Source of the DNA: Rheum nobile
Lineage: Eukaryota > Streptophyta > Magnoliopsida > Caryophyllales > Polygonaceae
Length of the DNA: 64,000 bases
NCBI GenBank assembly: GCA_027886185.1
Contig: WOAB01000233.1
Location: 248,001 to 312,000 of the forward strand
Reading direction: 5' to 3'
Positions 1 to 11,078 of this stretch are shown here, piece by piece; positions within the stretch are counted from its first letter, which is position 1, and each line of letters begins with the position of its first letter. Made by a program: the position numbers and the translations under genes. The notes under the pieces were generated by a model that was not told the DNA's origin, did not search any database, and worked only from the letters and a program-made list of their open reading frames with translations.

Positions 1-304
1 AGATGTGCTCACATATGCTCACGTCACTCATACACCTTTTTACCCCAGCCTAGCGTTGGTCCGGGTTACCTGCTTTTTACCCAAGCCGCCCTTTCAGGTT
101 TTCGGCTTGTCCCAGGATTTTTGATTTTTGAATTTTTTTTTTGAAAAGAAATGCTGAAATTCGAAATGCTAAAAATCAAAGTACAATGTTGGAAAAGAAA
201 TATGTACAAGATAGATAGTGAATACTCTACTCCCCCATGCTTAAATCATGCATTGTCCTCAATGTATGGAAGACAAGAAAAAGATAAGGGGAAAATAGAA
301 ATAC
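1..304 (-). other. 3' non-coding part of element A
   Basis: No credible gene. The segment around 228-262 (read on plus: CCCCCATGCTTAAATCATGC and following bases) resembles 30060-30100 in element B, so this is shared 3' untranslated sequence of Athila-type elements rather than flanking DNA. The 3' LTR is not reached inside the window. Confidence 0.55.
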
Positions 305-1845
305 TCACTGGGGTAGAGGCCAATACCCATAAGCGTTGAAGAAAGCCTCAGCTCTCCTCTGCATCTGAACCACCTGGTCCTCAACAGTGGTGAGGTGACT
401 GTCTAGGCGGTTGGCGTGGTATGCAAGGTTGACCTCCATGTTGCGCTGCCACTCAGCGCTCTGCCGCTCCTGCTCATCCAGGCGGGTGGAGACTTGGCGT
501 TCCCACTGAACGCTTCTCCTCTCATGCTCCTCTAGCCTCTGGGAGATGCCGCGTTCCCACTCGGCACTCCTTCGTATATGCTCGGCCTGCCTCAGCTGCA
601 GGTTGGCCATTTTATCCAGGAGCTGGTCCCAGGGCGCCCCTCCAGATCCACTACCAGACCTAGATGCCTGGTAGGTATAGTCAGGGTAAACATGTTGGCC
701 CCTGGAACGCAGCGGGGATGGCACATCGCTCTCCATGTCCACCACTACAGTCGCTTCCTCCTCCTCCTCGTTGTCGTCGTCGTCCCCTTCGTCTTTGGAC
801 GACGACCCCTGCTCTCCATCGGCATAGAGGTAAAAATCCCTCGCCCGGGGCCCATAAGGCATCGGACGAGGCAGTCTCATTCGGTGGGTCCTTTCCTTCT
901 TAGAGAGCCAGGTGTACTCTCCACCACAGACCTCCAGCAGATGGGATCTCCGCAGCAGTGTGATGTTATAGGTGTAGATATAGGCGGGGAAATCCCAATG
1001 GTCCGCGATGTTCTCGTATTGCTAGGCGATAAGCGTTACCATGCCCCCATGGAGATCTTGCCGCTCGTCTTCTCCCTCAGCCCGAGACAGCTGGAGAGGA
1101 ATAAATCGACCCAGTCAGGAGTGTTGTGGCTCTCTGGTGTCAAACACCAGAGCACTGTAAGGTCCAGCATCGGAACCTTGTTCACCTCCCCCTGTCCCAG
1201 GAAGGACATGGCGAGAACCTTGTGCGCCAGCCTTAGACAGGGGTGCGTCAGCTTGTAGTTATACTCGCCGGCGTTGGGGTTGAGTACCTCCCGGGTCGCA
1301 TCCTGCCAGAAGAGCTCTGGCAAGGTGCCTGCGGCCTCCCAATCCTCGGCGGGAGCCTCAGTAACGCCAAACAGGTCCCGCAGACCTTGGTAGGACATCA
1401 TCCTCTGCCGCCCCAGCAGGTTGAACGTGATCCCGTCGTCGTGGCGCTCCAGCGTGGCCAGAAACTCCAGGGTCAGCTCGCGCGAGGATGGGGCGGCTAG
1501 GTCAATGAAGTTGCCGAGCCCTCCGTGGCTCAGCAACTGTTGTGTGTAGTCCTCCAGTCCGAGTCGTTGCAGCGTTGGCCGATTGAAGAACTTCGTCTGG
1601 ACGAACTTCCGCGCGCTGAACGTCTCGTAGTAGCGCCTGTGCCTCTGGCTCCGCATGTTGCCTATGAAGGCTGCCATGGTGGGAAAAAGGAGCGAGAAAG
1701 CACCACAGAAAGAGTACCGGAGGGACCCGCAATCGCGGGGTGTGGGGCGCGGTCGCGGTTTATGCTCGACTTGAAGCTCGCTGGAGAAGATGGGCTGCGA
1801 TCGCAGGGTTGATGCCGGCGATCGCGGTTTCTGGGTTTGCAGCAA
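305..1845 (-). pseudogene. Athila-type ORF downstream of the deleted pol
   Basis: Unknown function; it occupies the position of the extra (envelope-like) ORF of Athila elements. The first part, 1845-1036, resembles the Arabidopsis retrotransposon ORF-1 (ATHILA) family: a basic R-Y-Y-E start, then a globular segment with LTLEFLATLERHDDGITFNL and later LLGRQRMMSYQGLRDLFGV. The likely start is the Met at 1677, because residues before it translate the GC-rich palindrome repeats. After a one-base frameshift near 1040 and an in-frame TAG near 1022 the frame continues through 305-880. That part has a Ser/Asp/Glu-rich acidic tract and a long Arg/Glu/Gln coiled coil with repeated 'RRSxxWERxxxxRLEEHE'-like units. 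Two lesions make it a pseudogene. Confidence 0.72.
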
Positions 1846-3394
1846 ACTTCGAGAAAAAATGGCTCCGGTGCTTTGCGGTGGTCGTGGGGTTTGGCATGGG
1901 TCCGGCGATCGCGGCTCGTGAGGCTATAAGAAATCCAAGAGTTGGAAAATGGAGATCTCACCCAAACGACGTCGCGGCGTCAGAACGATAGTCGCGGGGC
2001 TGTAGGGGGGTGTCGCGGTGGTCGGGGTCGGAGATCCGATCTGGTGAGAGTGAGAGGTGGTGGTGGAGGTGTTGTAAAATGCCTCCACCGCCTCTCGCCA
2101 TTTATAAATGCCGCGATGAACACCCGCGATCGCGGGGTTAATGCCCCTGCATCCGTAACAGTCGGTAAGAGTTACGAGGCACTGATTGCCTCAAAAAACG
2201 TGCCAGTTTTATTAAACCGTGGGCATTTTTTTTTGATTTTTTTTTGCTAGAACTCGCCATGGATCGCCGAGGAGAAACCGCGATCGCGGGTGCGAAACCG
2301 TTATCGCGGGTGCTGGATTCTGGCCTCCGCTACATAGTTAGTTCTAGTGCCCACAGAAAAAGAAAAACAAGTGCAAAGAAGAAGAAAGAAAAAATAAAAT
2401 CTAAGTCATAAGAAAGGTAAAAACATAAATGAGTTCAACGACTCATACCTCGGGTTGCCTCCCGAGCAGCGCCATAGTTATCGTCGCGGCACGACGTCCT
2501 GCTATACTTCTCATCCGGGGTTGCCTCCTGCAACCGTACTCCTTGCTCTTGTATCTGGAGGATGCTCCGGAATGTTCTCCAGCCTATACTCTGTCTTCCT
2601 CTTGTCGAACTCCATGCTGATTGTGCCTCTGCCCATGTCGATCTTTGTGTTGGAGGTCTTCATGAAAGGCCTCCCTAGCATTACTCGTCCTCCTCGTTCC
2701 CCTGTGTTCATGACAAAGAAGTCTGCAGGAAAAACAAGGGTATCGACGCTTACCAGTACGTCCTTCACAACGCCCTCAGGAGTGATGACAGAGTTGTCAG
2801 CCAGTTGGATGACGATTTTCGTGCTCTCTAATGGTCCAACGTCGAGGTTGTTGTAGACGGATAGTGGCAAGACATTGATTGAAGCTCCCAAATCCAGCAA
2901 TGTCTCGCTGAATTCAGTCTCCCCAATCTTGCAGGGCACGCTGAACATTCCAGGATCCTCACACTTCTTGGGAATCCTCTTCTGCACCACAGCCGAGATA
3001 TCCTTCTTGACCTTTGGCTTCTTCTTAGATCGCTCATTTTGCTCCGCTATGGTCTTGCGTAGCTCTCTCAAGAAGGGGCTATCCGGGTAGTCCTGGTATA
3101 TCTCGCAGTATATTTCCGTATTCCCTTCGTCTTCTAATGCTGCAGGGAATGGAACCGGGATGTCAAAATATCCCTCCGGATAGTCATACTTGTTCATAAA
3201 TGTCTCGCGAGGTGGAGCGCTTTCCGAGAGTTGATCGCGGGTGTCAACCCGCGATCGAGGTTCTCGCACTGGTTCCCCACGATCGCGGCTGTCATGCCCG
3301 CGGTCGCGGTTAATGCTCGAATTTATGCTCGAGTTTTTCTCGGCTTTTGGGTCCGTAAACCCGCGATAGCGGATGTCGCCCCGCGATCGCGGTT
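1729..3394. repeat. Internal cluster of GC-rich palindromes (CCGCGATCGCGG)
   Basis: Exact or degenerate copies of the palindrome CCGCGATCGCGG lie near 1729, 1747, 1796, 1816, 1902, 2122, 2278, 2300, 3235, 3250, 3279, 3298, 3361 and 3378. Several continue into the same tail (GGTTAATGCTCG at 1753, 2131 and 3303), so a longer unit of about 22 bp was copied. The copies at 3235-3394 lie inside the protease-side reading frame, where they read as Arg-Asp-Arg-Gly repeats. The same motif is in the LTR (5999-6140). Confidence 0.85.
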
Positions 3395-4934
3395 TTGCCT
3401 CGTAATTCTCTTTTAATTCCAGCTTCTCTTCTTCATTCTCCCATCTTGGTCTTGACGTCATGCAGTTGACGTTTTGCCTTGAATTAATCTCAGTTTGAGA
3501 TGGGAGTGCTCGTGACTCTCTAGCTTCGAGCTTGCTGACTGCCTGGGAGATCTGCCCTACCTGCTTCTCCAGGTTCTGGATACTGGACTTGGTCTCTTGT
3601 TGGAACTGAACCATGTTTTGCTGCATGGTTCCTACTGTCTGCGTCAGTGTGGTCATGTGCTGTGCCAGTGTATTGACCTGGTCCTCTAGATTCATAGCGC
3701 GGGGAGCTCCTTGTCCTTGAGGTCTCTGCTCTGTTGGGCCTCTGAACTGCTGGCCTCCTTGGAATGGTCACTGGGGGTACTGCTGTTGCTGGTATTGCTG
3801 AGGGGGTCTTGGTCGGAACTCAGGGGGGTTCTTCACATTGTGCGTGTTCCCGTACCTCAAGTTAGGATGGTCTCTCCACCCCGGATTGTAGGTACTGGAG
3901 TAGGGGTCGTACCGTTGTCTTTGTTGGTACCCCCCAACAGCGTTGACTTGCTCAGTGGGCTCCTCATGGAGTGTAGGACATGCGTCAGTTGCATGTGTGG
4001 TGGCATAGCAAAATTCGCACTCTTTGACCCTCTGGGGTCCTTCCTTCCTCATCAAAACCTTGAACATCTCCTTCATTTCTCTCACTTCCCTCGCCATAGA
4101 TGGGGGAACATTCTCACTTGAAGTGGCTTTCACAGCCTGGGCGCTCGCCCTCTTGCTGAATTGCCTTGAGCCTTCCGACAACTCGCTGAATATCTCAAAT
4201 GCAGCGGTAGGGGTTTTGTTCAGTATGTTTCCCCCACACGCCGCGTTCACCATTCGTCGCTCTTCATCCAGCAATCCCCCGTACAGATATAAGACCAAAT
4301 CCTGGTCTGAATACCCGTGATAGGAACAACTAGAGCACAACCTCTTGAAACGCTCATAGTACTCGTAGAGCGTCTCCGTCCCATGCTGCTCTATGTTGCT
4401 CAGGTTGCGCTTGAGACTGTTCAGCTTCGTAGCTGCAAAGTACTTTTCCAGGAACGCCCTCTTCATTTTCTCCCAGGTGTTGATGCTTCCTGGGGTGAGG
4501 TAGTAAAACCAGTCGTTGGCTGAATCCTTAAGTGAAAAAGGAAAAGCCCTCAACGTGATTTGATCCTCAGTGACATTCCGTGGCTTCATGGAACTGCACA
4601 CGGCGTGGAACTCCGAGATGTGCTTGTTTGGGTCCTCTCCAGCTAGCCCATGGAACTGAGGCAAAAGATGGATAAGACCAGACTTGAGCTCAAAGTTCAC
4701 TCCCGTGCCTAGCTCAGGGAATTGTACGGCCAATGGCTGCTGCGTCAAGTTAGGCGCAGTCAGCTGCCTCAACGTAGGTGGTGGTACCTCGTCCGCCATC
4801 TCAAAAGTGGGATTCTCAAAGACCAAAGCTCGATTCACTCTGTGTCCTTGGGAGAAAGTTCTCTCAATCTCTGGATCAAGATCTAAAGGTGGAGAGTCAG
4901 CAGTACGGGTGTGGACCATAAGATAGGTCCACAC
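2511..4934 (-). pseudogene. gag-protease polyprotein of element A
   Basis: Gag forms the particle and protease would cut the polyprotein. The first part (4934-3768, 388 aa; likely start Met7, MVHTRTADSP) has a retrotransposon gag domain (GEDPNKHISEFHAVCSSMKP, later SINTWEKMKRAFLEKYF) and a CX2CX4HX4C zinc knuckle (CEFCYATTHATDAC) at about residues 306-320. One in-frame TGA at 3768-3770 separates it from the second part (3695-2511), which begins with a coiled coil (MNLEDQVNTLAQ). It then holds an aspartic protease with LLDLGASINVLP; the catalytic Asp is residue 268, and D-L-G-A replaces D-S/T-G as is usual for this lineage. A conserved LGRPFMKT follows. Between the two domains, the GC palindromes are translated as Arg/Asp repeats. 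The frame stops about where RT should begin. Confidence 0.87.
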
Positions 4935-5019
4935 ACATAAGCAAACACACGAAAATCACACAGAAAAAAATTTGAAAACACACAAAGCATGCAAAACACC
5001 AAAAATTCGCAATTGCCTT

Positions 5020-5036
5020 CCCCGACAACGGCGCCA
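5020..5036 (-). other. Primer binding site of element A (tRNA-Asp type)
   Basis: The minus strand reads TGGCGCCGTTGTCGGGG a few bases after the LTR end. It matches, with one change, the Athila/Ogre-type primer site TGGCGCCGTTGCCGGGG known to pair with the 3' end of tRNA-Asp. This fixes the element's orientation and the inner LTR boundary. Confidence 0.9.
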
Positions 5037-5875
5037 AAATTTGTTCGGAGGAGATAGTCGTCGTACCCCTAATCAAAAGTAAATCCTAAAATCCTCACTA
5101 AATAAAGTATAGTAAGCAAGTCAGGGTCGATCCCACAGAGAAGGAAGGAATTCAATAGTGGTAGCATGCAACGTCACAAAGGGGGGTTGTATGGTTGGTT
5201 GGTCACAAACGAAACAAACAAAGCAAAGTAGAATGGATGAAATATCAATAGAGAAAAACACTTAGCCAAGTAATGTCCACATAAGTCATTCAAAGGTTGT
5301 TCATAGATTAAGTCTCATCTTCCTATTCGGTTATTCTTGTCCCGATCTTATGTAAATTCAGAGGGAAACCTTCCACAAAGAACCCTTACCAATGAATAAC
5401 CCTAGTACTACTAAAGGTTCAACCCAAAGGCAGCAATGCATATAAGAATTAACCAGGATACACAGAACGCTCGCTCATATGCATTTACCATGTAATCAAT
5501 TCCCACATAGATATAATCCACAGATGCAGATAACAATCAATGCTTGCTACTTATACTAGAGCGTTAACCCAACAGTTCCCTAGTATTAGCAATAAGAATG
5601 AAAGCAATAAACCTAGGTGATCAGTCTAGATAAACCAACAAACATTCAAATATGAATTTGCTTAGAGAAAAGATATAACTCAATAGGATAGATAGATAGG
5701 AACAAAACCTCACAACCAGATGAACGAACTCATGCTTCCATTACCGGACTAAGCCAAATAGGCTTAGCTCCTCATAGTCATGGTAGAAACTTCAAAGGAA
5801 AAGAAAACAACGATGAATTGAAATTGCAACTAAAGTCTGGATAAGAGTCTCCCTAACCCTAATACATAAGGAGAG

Positions 5876-5883
5876 TATTTATA
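5876..5883 (-). promoter_or_regulatory. TATA box of the element A LTR
   Basis: Minus strand CCTATAAATACTC. It lies inside the LTR, downstream (in transcription sense) of the GC palindromes at 5999-6140, so the palindromes sit in U3 about 115-265 bp upstream of it. Confidence 0.55.
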
Positions 5884-5998
5884 GGGCCCTAACAAATGAC
5901 CTAGCCCATTAAGAAAAATAACTGAAATAGAAATAAGAAAAAGGGAAAAGAAAACTAAACAGATAATTCGGAGTAAGTCCGAGCCTCTGCCGTGTCAC

Positions 5999-6140
5999 AC
6001 CCGCGATCGCGGGTGGTGGACCTTGATCGCGGCCCATGTGGCTCCGTGCCCTTCAATTTCTCCGTGCCCGCAGAAAACTCCCGACATGCTCCGAGTCCCG
6101 CGATCGCGGCACCCATGCCCGCGATCGCGGTTAATGCTCG
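5999..6140. repeat. GC palindromes in the U3 of the element A LTR
   Basis: Copies of CCCGCGATCGCGG at about 6001, 6023 (half), 6098 and 6118. The pair at 6098-6140, spaced by CACCCATG, repeats the arrangement at 3279-3319 in the body of the element, including the tail GGTTAATGCTCG. These are CpG-dense islands in an AT-rich LTR. Confidence 0.85.
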
Positions 6141-6388
6141 GCATTCTTGTCCTTTGCCTTGCACCAACCCGTCTCCTCTTCACTCCTTGGCGTCTTCTCT
6201 TGATGGCTTCCTTCCTCAGTGTCTTCATGATCTCCAAAGTAGCTCAAACACCTCCAAAAACACCAACTTCGCCTCCAAACGCCATACTTTTCTTCAAGTG
6301 TGTCTCTTATCATGTTTTGGTTGAGCTTTCAAAGCCTTCTAGTAGCTAACGATTTGATAGAACTCATTTCGCATGTCATAGTGAATCA

Positions 6389-7499
6389 TACTAGGATTCG
6401 GCCTTTTGCTAATACCTCCAAACCTATAGTTTACAACAAAATATAATTGAGAATTTTTAACATATGTTATTGTATTATATTATTTGCAATATAAGTGTCA
6501 TCTTGATGTTACCTCGTCTTTATCTTCTCTCCTACAATTTGATACTATGGCTGACAACGTCTTGCACATCTCACATTGCACGAGCAAGTATCCTCCTCAA
6601 AAAACATCTTGATCTCAAAGTAATTTGTACCCTTAATTTTGTAGCCACCATTTTTCTTGTGCATTCATCATCCATATATTTTTTTTTAATTTCTTAGGTT
6701 TTGATTTCTTTGCTTTGTATTCAAAATTGTGACGTATTTCCATGACCACAACATCGTTTTTAATTTCCTGCTTTAAATGAAATTTTTGCCCAACACGTTG
6801 GAATCATCATTGTGGCCACATCCATATCTTTTTCATAACTTTTCCATATCTCTACCTAATTTATGTCAATACATCAACATTCACCATGCTCCCCACAATT
6901 GAGTTTTGTTGAAAATTATTATCTAATTCCAATGTGACTATGCTCTTCTGTGAATCACTAGTAGTATTTATTCTCCTACTCTTCTTATTATTTGATGATA
7001 CATACAATGACAATGTCCATGAAACTTGATGTTCCTCATTAAAAATCAAGAAAGATTTGAGATCCTTCTTTGTATAACCTGTAGGGATTTTTTACTTTAT
7101 GGAATGGATGCAAGTGGGTCATGCTAATATTGGTAGTTGCTGAATCGATGTTGAACATCTTCATAATCAATTTTTCAAGATATCATGTTTTCTTCAACCA
7201 CAAAATATTTGGAAATCATATTACCAACATAGTAACAATATCCACCTTTCATATTTCACTCCCCTCCATAGCACAGAGTTAAATTGGCCATTTGTATTTG
7301 TTGTACAAAAAAAAGCATTGTTGTCATCACTACAATATTTTATGGAATTATCAAAGTGTCATCCAAAATAAACAAATATAATTATCACATTGTCATCAAC
7401 TAGCATCAAACTGTCGCTACAATTACACAAATCTCTAATTGTCATCAACATATTATATGTATCATCACATTGTACTCAAACTGATATCAATTGATTATA
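6389..7499. other. AT-rich stretch with no recognised feature
   Basis: Short open frames only, none with a recognisable domain. The part after about 7320 grades into the dyad array that follows, with scattered TGTCATCA words. Confidence 0.4.
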
Positions 7500-8035
7500 T
7501 GTGTCAACAACATTTACAAATGTCATCAAGTGTTATCAACACTTGATGATATTTAGCAGTTGTTATCAACACTGATGATAGTTAGTAACAATAATGAACA
7601 TTGATGACTGTTAGCAGTTTTTATCAAAACCGATGATAGTTTGAAACTATCATCAATAGTGACGACCGTTATCAACTTTCATCAACACAGATGACATTTA
7701 GTGATTGTTATCAACAATGATGATATTTGATGACAGTTAGCATATGTCAACAACATTGACGATGGTTAGCAATTGTCACAACATTGATGATAGTTATCAA
7801 ATGTCATCAACACAGATAAAACTTGATGGTCGTTAGCAACTGTCTTTAGTTTTGATAACACTTGATGAAAATTATTAATTGTCATCAACACTTATGACAC
7901 TTAACATCTGACATCAACATTGATGACAATTAACAATTATCATCAACGTTGATGACATTTAGCATCTGTCGTCAAAACTAATGACAGTTAGCATATGTCA
8001 TCAACAATGATGACAATAAAAAACTAGCATCAACA
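7500..8035. repeat. Degenerate tandem array of small dyads (TGTCATCAA...TTGATGACA)
   Basis: The unit is about 28-39 bp: TGTCATCAACA, then TTGATGACA, then a spacer close to GTTAGCAA. The two arms are reverse complements, so each unit can form a small hairpin. About 15 imperfect units are visible, with single-base changes and small length changes, which points to age. It could be the internal or subterminal part of an unrecognised DNA transposon; no terminal inverted repeats were found for it. Confidence 0.7.
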
Positions 8036-8284
8036 CTCGATGAAAACTTCTAAATCTCCTCAATCTTCATGTTAATGAAATTTAGGATTTCTTATCATAT
8101 CAAATAGTTGAGGAAAAGTATGAACTATTATCATATATAATGGGGATTTTCCTAGGTGTCATCAACATACCCGACATAATATAAAAATTGTCGTCAGAGT
8201 GTCATCTCAACCTACTACAAACCAATTGCATGTCATCGGAAATTAAATTCTTTTCGTTACAATTGTTATCAACAATAAAATATA

Positions 8285-9241
8285 GGATAAATTACAAAAA
8301 ACAACCCCTAATTTTTGGTTGTTTACAACAAACTACCCTCTATTTTGGTTTTTGCATAAAACCACCACTTATAACAATAAGTTTGCATCAAGCCCTCCCT
8401 TATTTGTTTTGTAGACAACCACCCCATACAACAATTAGTATGCATCAAACCACCCCTATGCCATTCCCATTAGGCTTTTATTAACTCGTTTAATTTCGTG
8501 TCCCTTGTATGGTCTATCGCTCATTACTATGGGCACACGATTGAACGTTGAAGCTTTCGACTCTTACTATCATTCCAAAGAACAAGTAGTGGGACTTAAG
8601 ACAAAGAAAAAAATATATGACAACTACCCTACATATTCCTGCATTGATTCACCAATTTAAAGAAGTGAGGGTTATGTAAATCGGATGACCATTTTTTTTT
8701 ATATTCAATTAAAACCTTTAGACCTTGCCTCCAACTGAGGGTCTGAACCGAGCCAACCTCTTCGATATCAGTCCAATGGCGACAATTATTTGCTTGCTCC
8801 TCTATGATAACAAATCATGGATCACAGAGTTCGTCATAGACCTAGGAAGCTTTTCCCTCTTAAAGGACGTTAGGGAGGGCAACACCATTGATGATGGGCA
8901 GATTATAAAGTATAGAGAACCATTATTAATTGAGCGTGAGAGAACACACGCTTAGTGAATGCCTAACGGGAAATGAATGGGTGGTTCATTGCAACATTAA
9001 CTATTTAAGGGGTGGTTTAGTGCAAAAATCAACATAAGGGGTTATTTGATGCAAACTAATTGTAATAAGGGGCGGTTTTCTGTAAATAACAAAATAAGGG
9101 ATGGTTTAGTGAAAAAATCAAGATAAGGGATGGTTTGATGCAAACTAATTGTAGTAAGGGGTGGTTTTCTATAAATAACAAAATAAGGTGCGATTTGTTG
9201 CAAACACCCAAAAATAAGGGGTGGTTTTGTGTAATTTACCC
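8285..9241. mobile_element. Non-autonomous MULE (957 bp) with subterminal repeats
   Basis: The left end GGATAAATTACAAAAAAC and the reverse complement of the right end, GGGTAAATTACACAAAACC, are long inverted repeats extending about 200 bp with the same internal order (CCACCCCTTA..., TTTGCATCAAAC...). The flanks are TAAAATATA (8276-8284) and TAAAATCTA (9242-9250), a 9-bp target duplication with one mismatch, the size expected for Mutator-like elements. Within the right arm a unit of about 85 bp is duplicated (around 9047-9101 and 9133-9187). The central 8480-8970 is not repeat-like and has a 76-codon open frame at 8725-8955 of unknown origin, possibly captured host sequence. Confidence 0.85.
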
Positions 9242-9427
9242 TAAAATCTATGAGTTTCATCATGATTTAGTTCGTGATTTAATGTGTTGTGATCAAGGTT
9301 CAAAATCATTATTTTCAGGTTCAAAGGATTATTTGGCATGTAGTTGTGACTTGTTGACAAGTTTTAGATGATATAGCTGCAATTGTGAGGTTGTTTGATT
9401 GTCGATTGACAACATTCTTCACCCGCA

Positions 9428-11078
9428 CTAAACCAAACTAGTACCCAGTTTAACAGTGTAGCATCCAGATTTATGGTGGGCCCATATCCGCATATCAGTG
9501 GACAACAACACTAGGAGAGGAATGTTGAGAATTAACATAGCATCAACAGGCTGAAAAAGATGAGAAATTAGGGATGAATTCCATAAGCCCATGGAATGAT
9601 TGATCAATTTGGAAATATAGGTCACAAATGTATGCTCACGTAGTGGAGATGAGGGACATCGGAATCCACTAGAATTTGGTATCCAGTGATCATGCCACAC
9701 TGAAACGTTGCAACCCTTGCCAATCCTCCAAGCAAGCCCATCCAAGAGAAAAGGTTTTGCACCCCAAATATTATGCCCCCTCCGAGCATTTACAAAATTA
9801 GTAGTGTGGAAATACTTATCCTTTAATGTACAAGAAACCATGGAATCCAGATTTTGCATTAGTCTCCATCCCTACTTTGCAAGTAAAGCCTCATTGAATA
9901 CCTTCAAATTTTGAAAACACATGCCACCCCGATTCTCGGGTAAACACAGAGAATCCCAACATCGCCAAAGAGTTTTATATCCTTGATCCTTATCTCCCCA
10001 CCAAAAACGTGCCAACATGGAGTGCATTTCATCAATAAGGGAGTCTGGTAATAGATATACACTCATTACATAAAGTGGAATTGATTGAAGGACTGATTTG
10101 ATCAACACCTCCCTGCCTGTTTAGGAAAGTAACTTCTCCTTCCAACTATTCAGTTTCTTCCACATTCGTTCCTTGACTGAAAAAAATAGATTTCTTAGAG
10201 TGACCCACAATGGTAGGAAGTCCCAAGTATCTGGAGTAGCAATCCACGTCAGTCACATTAATGCATTGCTGAAATTCTACCATTATTTGCTGCAAAACAT
10301 TTTTACTGAAACAAATTTCAGATTTTCTTATATTTACTTTCTTCCCTGAAGCATGCACATACAGATTAAGGATGTCAGCAATCTTTGAACACTCATGTAC
10401 AATTGCTCTAGCAAACAAAAGGATGTCATCCGCGAAGAAGAGATGCGACAAAGTCGGGGGAACCCGTACGAATCTGGATACATTTAGTTGACGAGTGGCA
10501 ACAACTTTTAATAGAAAATAATATAAGTATTCTGCGCGCACACAATATAAAAAGATAGGGAAATAGCGGGCACCCCTAACGTATGCCCTTGGATGGGAAA
10601 ACCATTTCATGAATGCTCAAATTTGAATGAGAAACTTACAGTATCAACGCATCTCATCACCTTGCATGCCCAAGAATTAAGAGAAGCCAAGACGGATCAC
10701 TAAGCCATGCAGAAAAGGCCATTCAACCTTATCATAAGCCTTCAATATGTCTAATTTTCGTGCAAGGAGACCCTTAGATACAGTACTATTATTCTTCATA
10801 CAATGGAAGGCTTCAAATGCTAACAAAGCGTTATCAATGTTCATACGGTTAGAGACAAATGCACTTTGGGACTCACTGATCAGCCCATTCAAAAATGGTT
10901 TTAGCATTAGCTAGGTTCTTAGTTGTAACCCTGTACAATATAGTCCATAAACTAATAGGCCAGAATTCACTTACTTTCTTTGGGTTGGATACCATCGGAA
11001 TAAGGGTGACAACAGTGTGGTTCACAACCTTTAAATCGAGATCTCCTTGCCACCATTTCTGAACAAAATCATCCACAT
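9428..11078 (-). pseudogene. LINE 1 ORF2, RT palm to C-terminal region
   Basis: Four broken frames. 11078-10873 has the pre-palm block (NHTVVTLIPMV, then FWPISLWTILYRV for the usual RPISLCNV-YK). 10907-10677 has SESQSAFVSNRMNIDNALLAFE and the KAYDKVEW motif carrying the first catalytic Asp. 10610-10146 has the active site FADDILLFARA and the block SGKKVNIRKSEICFS, then RYLGLP. 10108-9872 has SVLQSIPLYVMSVYLLP and FWWGDKD. 9859-9428 has WRIGKGCNVSVWHDHWIP. These are hallmarks of plant LINE reverse transcriptases. Stops and frameshifts between all blocks make it non-functional. Confidence 0.9.

Larger units (their letters stand above)
1..6388 (-). mobile_element. Athila-lineage Ty3/gypsy retrotransposon A (partial, pol deleted)
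   Basis: Read on the minus strand this is LTR (5042-6388), tRNA-Asp-type primer site, gag-protease, then a conserved end-of-pol segment, then an Athila ORF. The second LTR would lie left of the window. No reverse transcriptase, RNase H or integrase is present between the protease end (2511) and the segment at about 2448-2473 (a glycine-codon-rich stretch that also follows integrase in element B). The element is therefore internally deleted and could move only with enzymes supplied in trans. Identification rests on the gag domain, the protease, the PBS and the Athila ORF together. Confidence 0.88.
5042..6388 (-). repeat. LTR of element A
   Basis: On plus the LTR starts TGTTCGGAGG next to the PBS and runs to about 6388 (...GTGAATCA); the alternative outer end is ...TTTACAACA at 6436. 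The other LTR is outside the window, so the outer end cannot be fixed by a target duplication. The solo LTR at 35656-36895 is homologous through most of its length (shared blocks such as CAAGCAAGGGTCGA-like and ACAAAGGGGG stretches). It carries a TATA box at 5876-5883 and palindromes at 5999-6140. Confidence 0.82.

Noticed and set aside
3231..3416. Plus-strand frame over the palindromes in the protease region
   Set aside because: Antisense shadow of the gag-protease frame caused by stop-free GC palindromes.
7329..7336. CACTACAA as the end of a CACTA transposon enclosing the dyad array
   Set aside because: No matching TTGTAGTG end or 3-bp duplication was found on the other side.
7500..8035. 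CRISPR-like repeat array
   Set aside because: Plant nuclear context, degenerate units, no constant repeat-spacer structure.
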